Assembly: GCF_023278565.1 (NCBI RefSeq)
Contig: NC_064680.1
Span: forward strand, 806,001-870,000
Reading direction: 5' to 3'
DNA length: 64,000 nucleotides
Source: Colletotrichum lupini
Taxonomy: Eukaryota > Ascomycota > Sordariomycetes > Glomerellales > Glomerellaceae
Below, one piece after another: positions 60,917-64,000 of the stretch; positions within the stretch are counted from its first letter, which is position 1; every line of letters begins with the position of its first letter. Below the pieces are notes generated by a model that was given only the letters and a program-made list of their open reading frames with translations, did no database searches and was not told the DNA's origin. Both the position numbers and the translations under genes were made by a program.

Positions 60917-63900
60917 AGGAATTAATAAGGACGTATAATAAATAAATACGGACGTATAGCTCTTAGGGATATATAATATTTTTTATTTTTAATTAATTTA
61001 AAAAAATAGTACCTCTTTATAAAAATAATAAGAGTAATTATATTAATATAACTATTCTTATTATCCTCTCTAACTTAAGTTCTAATTTAAAAATTTCAAA
61101 AATAAGAATATTATTATAACCCCCGTACTCGTTTAAAATTATTATATTACCTATTTAAAATTTATAAATTTTAAATAAACTAATAATTTAAGCTTTCATA
61201 AATCTTAAATAAATAAAGCTTCTTTATATTATATATCTAAAATATATAGAAAATAAATTATAATAACGTCTACCTAACTACTTTCTTTAATATAATTATA
61301 ATAATTTATTATTATTATAAACTACTTTTTATTAATTTTATTTTTTTTAAATATTAAGCTATATTAGCTATTTATTTATATAATTCCCTATTATTTTTTT
61401 CTTATTGAAAATACTAAACTAGCTCCTTATTTATCATTAAAATAAGGTTAATATTTAATTTTAACTTAGCTAACTTATTTTTTTCATAAGCTTAGCTAGT
61501 ATTAATTTATTTTTATTTTTAAATAAGCGGCCTCGTTTTTTATTATTAGTACTTTAGTTATTATAAATAGTATAAGCTTAACTAATTAACTAGCTTTTTT
61601 CAAATAAAACTAATTAGAATGAAATAGGCTATACTATATTCTTTAGCTTCTTATAAAAGGATATAGTAATCTTAGGGTTTAGGATTTAATAATATAAATT
61701 TAAAAAAGATATTTCTTAAAAATATTATTAAGGATATACTTCCTATTTATTAAAAATAACTAAATTTAATATTTTAAAATAGATTTTATAGTAATATAAA
61801 ACACTTAGTTTAATTAAAATAGTATAGTTTAAACTATAAAATCCGAGGGGGTCTAGGAATAGCCTCTTATCAAATAATATTACTTTTTTTTATAAACCGG
61901 CCTTACGTCCTAATTAAAGTAAGATATTTTAAAAAAAGTATTATTCGAAGTTTACTTAAGTACTTAAAATAAGTATTTATATACTCCTAGCTTATAAATA
62001 CCTCGTTTTTTATATAAACTTAGTAAACATATAGTTCTTAATTACTAATTATATTTTATATAACTTTAATAAGCCGATATAAGTAATTAAAACTATTTAA
62101 GAAATAACCCTTAATATTATTATTACTTAACTTAGTATTAAAAGTAATATAAGTACTAAAGTTCTAATATTTTTAAATAAAATAACGGGCTTATTATACT
62201 TTTAAAAATAAGTATACTACGTAGAAATATTAGAGGATTAAATATTAATTATTAAACTCTTTATAAAGCTTAGTTTAGGCTTTTTTAAAAATATACTTAG
62301 TTTTAATAAAAATAATAAACTTTTATATTATAAAGACTTTATAATATATATAAAAGGGGGGCTTATTAATAAGTATATTAATATAGGCCTTATTTTCATT
62401 ACTTAATATAACTATTACTTATATTAATAATTAATATCCCTCGTTATTAAACTTATTATTATTATTATTATAGCTATAGTCCTTAACCTATTTCTACTTA
62501 GCCCTAAGTATAATATTCGAGTTAATATAGTAAATATAAAGTTATTATTAAACGTCTAAGAACTACTTATTTAATATAGCTTTTATTTATTTATTATAAT
62601 TTATAATAATAATAATAAAGTAACGGACTAAGTATTAGTTTATAAATTAGCGGATACTTATTAAAAAAAACCAGAAACTCTTTAGTTTTTTATTATTAAT
62701 AAAACTAAACGCGGTATTATAAATAGATTTAAAATAGGTCTACTTAGTAACTTAAAAAAGAGGGAGCTTAAAGTGATTAGTATTATAAGTATTATTAAAG
62801 CTAATTATTTTAAAAAATCGCTTTTATATTTAGAAATAGTAAGGAAAGGTTTAAATAAGGTTAATAAAGTAGTTTAGCTCGTTATTTACTTATTTTATTA
62901 TATATAAGATATTTCGCTCGTTAAATAGCTTAATTAACGCTATAATTAGTAAGTATTTAGCTAATCTCTTTTAGTTTATATAAGCCTTAGCGTTATAAAT
63001 ATTTTATTAAATAAGTAAGGATTTTAGGAACTATTTTTAAATAATAATACGTATATTATATACCTAAATCCTAACCTATTAGTTTATAATCTTAATAATA
63101 TTTTTAACTAGCTAGGTAAGCTTATAATAAAAAAGGTATATAAATATTTTAAAGTTAGGCCTATAGTTATATTAGCTATATCAAGGATTTTTATATTATT
63201 ATAATAACTACTATTCCTTAACTTTAGCTTTAATAATTAACTTTTATTTATAACTATATTTTCGGGATCTCTATTACTTTAGACCTATATTATAGTTAGG
63301 CTTAAAATATTTATATTAGTTATATTAAAATATATACTAAATATTCTTTTTAGTTTATTTATATCTATAATATTTTATAATACTAAAGCTATTAGCTTTA
63401 GAAAAAGTATTAATTTAATTAAAAAGAGTATTTATTATTAACTCTAACCTACTAGGAATTAGTAAGTTTAGGGTTTTATTTAAAAAAGAGGAGGAGGATT
63501 TATTATTTTAAGTATAATAAAAAGCTACGGTTTAAAAAAACGATAAATTTAAAAAAGGGTTTTATTATAGAAGTAAATAGGGTAGTAAGTTTATTTAAGA
63601 ACCCTATGTTTTTTATTATAAATAGCTTTACTTATATTATTAAATAAGGCTAGTTATTAACCTTTTATTAGTCCTAATAACTTATATAATAAGCTAAAGA
63701 ATATTATTAAACTATTTTATAATAAGCTAAGTAAGTTATTAAGATTTATTAAAAAAAAAAGAGGAACTAGGCTTTAGTAATATTTAAAAAAGAGTAGTAT
63801 ATTAAGTAGTTTATATCCCCCTTAGAAAATAGTATATAAAATAAAATATAAGCTATTTAGACTTTTTATTAAAAAGGGGAGGACTATATATTAATAAGAA

Positions 63901-64000
63901 TTAGAGAATAGTAAAAAGTTAAAAAGTATTGGTTTTATTAAGGAACTTTTAATTAAAATAATAAGTTAGTTCTATTTTAATATATTAATATAAATAGTAA
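60917..64000 (+). mobile_element. T4, T-type transposon running off the window
   Basis: It begins AGGAATTAATAAGGACGTAT and from about 60,980 is colinear with 26,300-29,090 of T1 over some 3 kb, with mainly C/T and G/A differences. An example is GGGGGGCTTATTAATAA at 27,675 and its partner at 62,356. The first 60 bp differ from T1 but match T5, so T-type elements have at least two end variants. The right end is outside the window. Confidence 0.75.

Noticed and set aside
25081..64000. Possible mitochondrial DNA insertion, because of the AT-richness
   Set aside because: There are no mitochondrial gene motifs, the dinucleotide pattern is that of RIP with CpG kept, and retrotransposon frames can be followed.
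1..64000. Telomere-type TTAGGG words
   Set aside because: They occur only singly and at chance level in the AT-rich parts. No tandem array is present, so there is no evidence for a chromosome end.

Overview
This window reads as chromosomal DNA of a filamentous ascomycete (Pezizomycotina) with a compartmentalised genome. About 20 kb of ordinary-composition DNA (roughly 5,030-25,080) is flanked by very AT-rich DNA (1 to about 4,950, and about 25,080 to 64,000). The AT-rich DNA lacks CpA and TpG almost completely, is full of TpA, and keeps CpG. That is the footprint of repeat-induced point mutation (RIP). It holds no open frame of useful length, because RIP has turned Gln and Trp codons into stops. 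The genes have short introns with GT..AG borders and CTRAC-type branch points, as in filamentous fungi. I cannot name the species.

Layout. 45-267 is a candidate LTR. From there to 5,033 lies a RIP-mutated Ty1/copia element on the minus strand, whose 5' LTR ends at 5,033. That LTR lies inside the second exon of a CHORD-like zinc-binding gene (5,024-5,448, minus), which it truncates. An intact relative with the same intron position lies at 7,512-8,514 (minus). About 4.9 kb without a convincing gene follows. Then come a small four-helix membrane protein (13,455-13,820, plus) and, convergent with it, a membrane-anchored PAF-acetylhydrolase-like esterase (14,205-15,866, minus). A secreted cutinase/acetylxylan-esterase-family enzyme with three introns follows (18,687-19,561, plus). 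Next is an orphan disordered basic protein with four NPF motifs (21,955-22,869, plus). Just downstream is a 55-59 bp minisatellite whose units keep complementary arms despite base changes.

The right AT-rich block is a nested graveyard of RIP-mutated transposons. It contains two Ty3/gypsy elements whose reverse transcriptase frames can still be followed (A: about 36,200-45,850; B: about 48,110-54,139, with a C-terminal chromodomain). In both, the catalytic Asp-Asp of the polymerase now reads Asn-Asn. It also contains a family of terminal-inverted-repeat elements (T1 is complete at 26,239-29,672 with an 8-bp target duplication). Finally there are five near-full-length copies and one fragment of a non-coding element of about 1.1-1.2 kb, called S here. 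S elements insert with 14-16 bp target duplications, lack inverted ends and carry an internal 13-bp tandem repeat; I cannot assign them to a known class. The order of insertion can be read: S3 is inside S2, which is inside gypsy A; S4 is near the end of gypsy A; S5 is inside the gypsy B chromodomain.

The genes in the island do not form an obvious pathway. The two esterases are unrelated in fold and cellular location. The most informative points are the retrotransposon-truncated gene at the island edge, the covarying minisatellite next to the orphan NPF gene, and the S element family.
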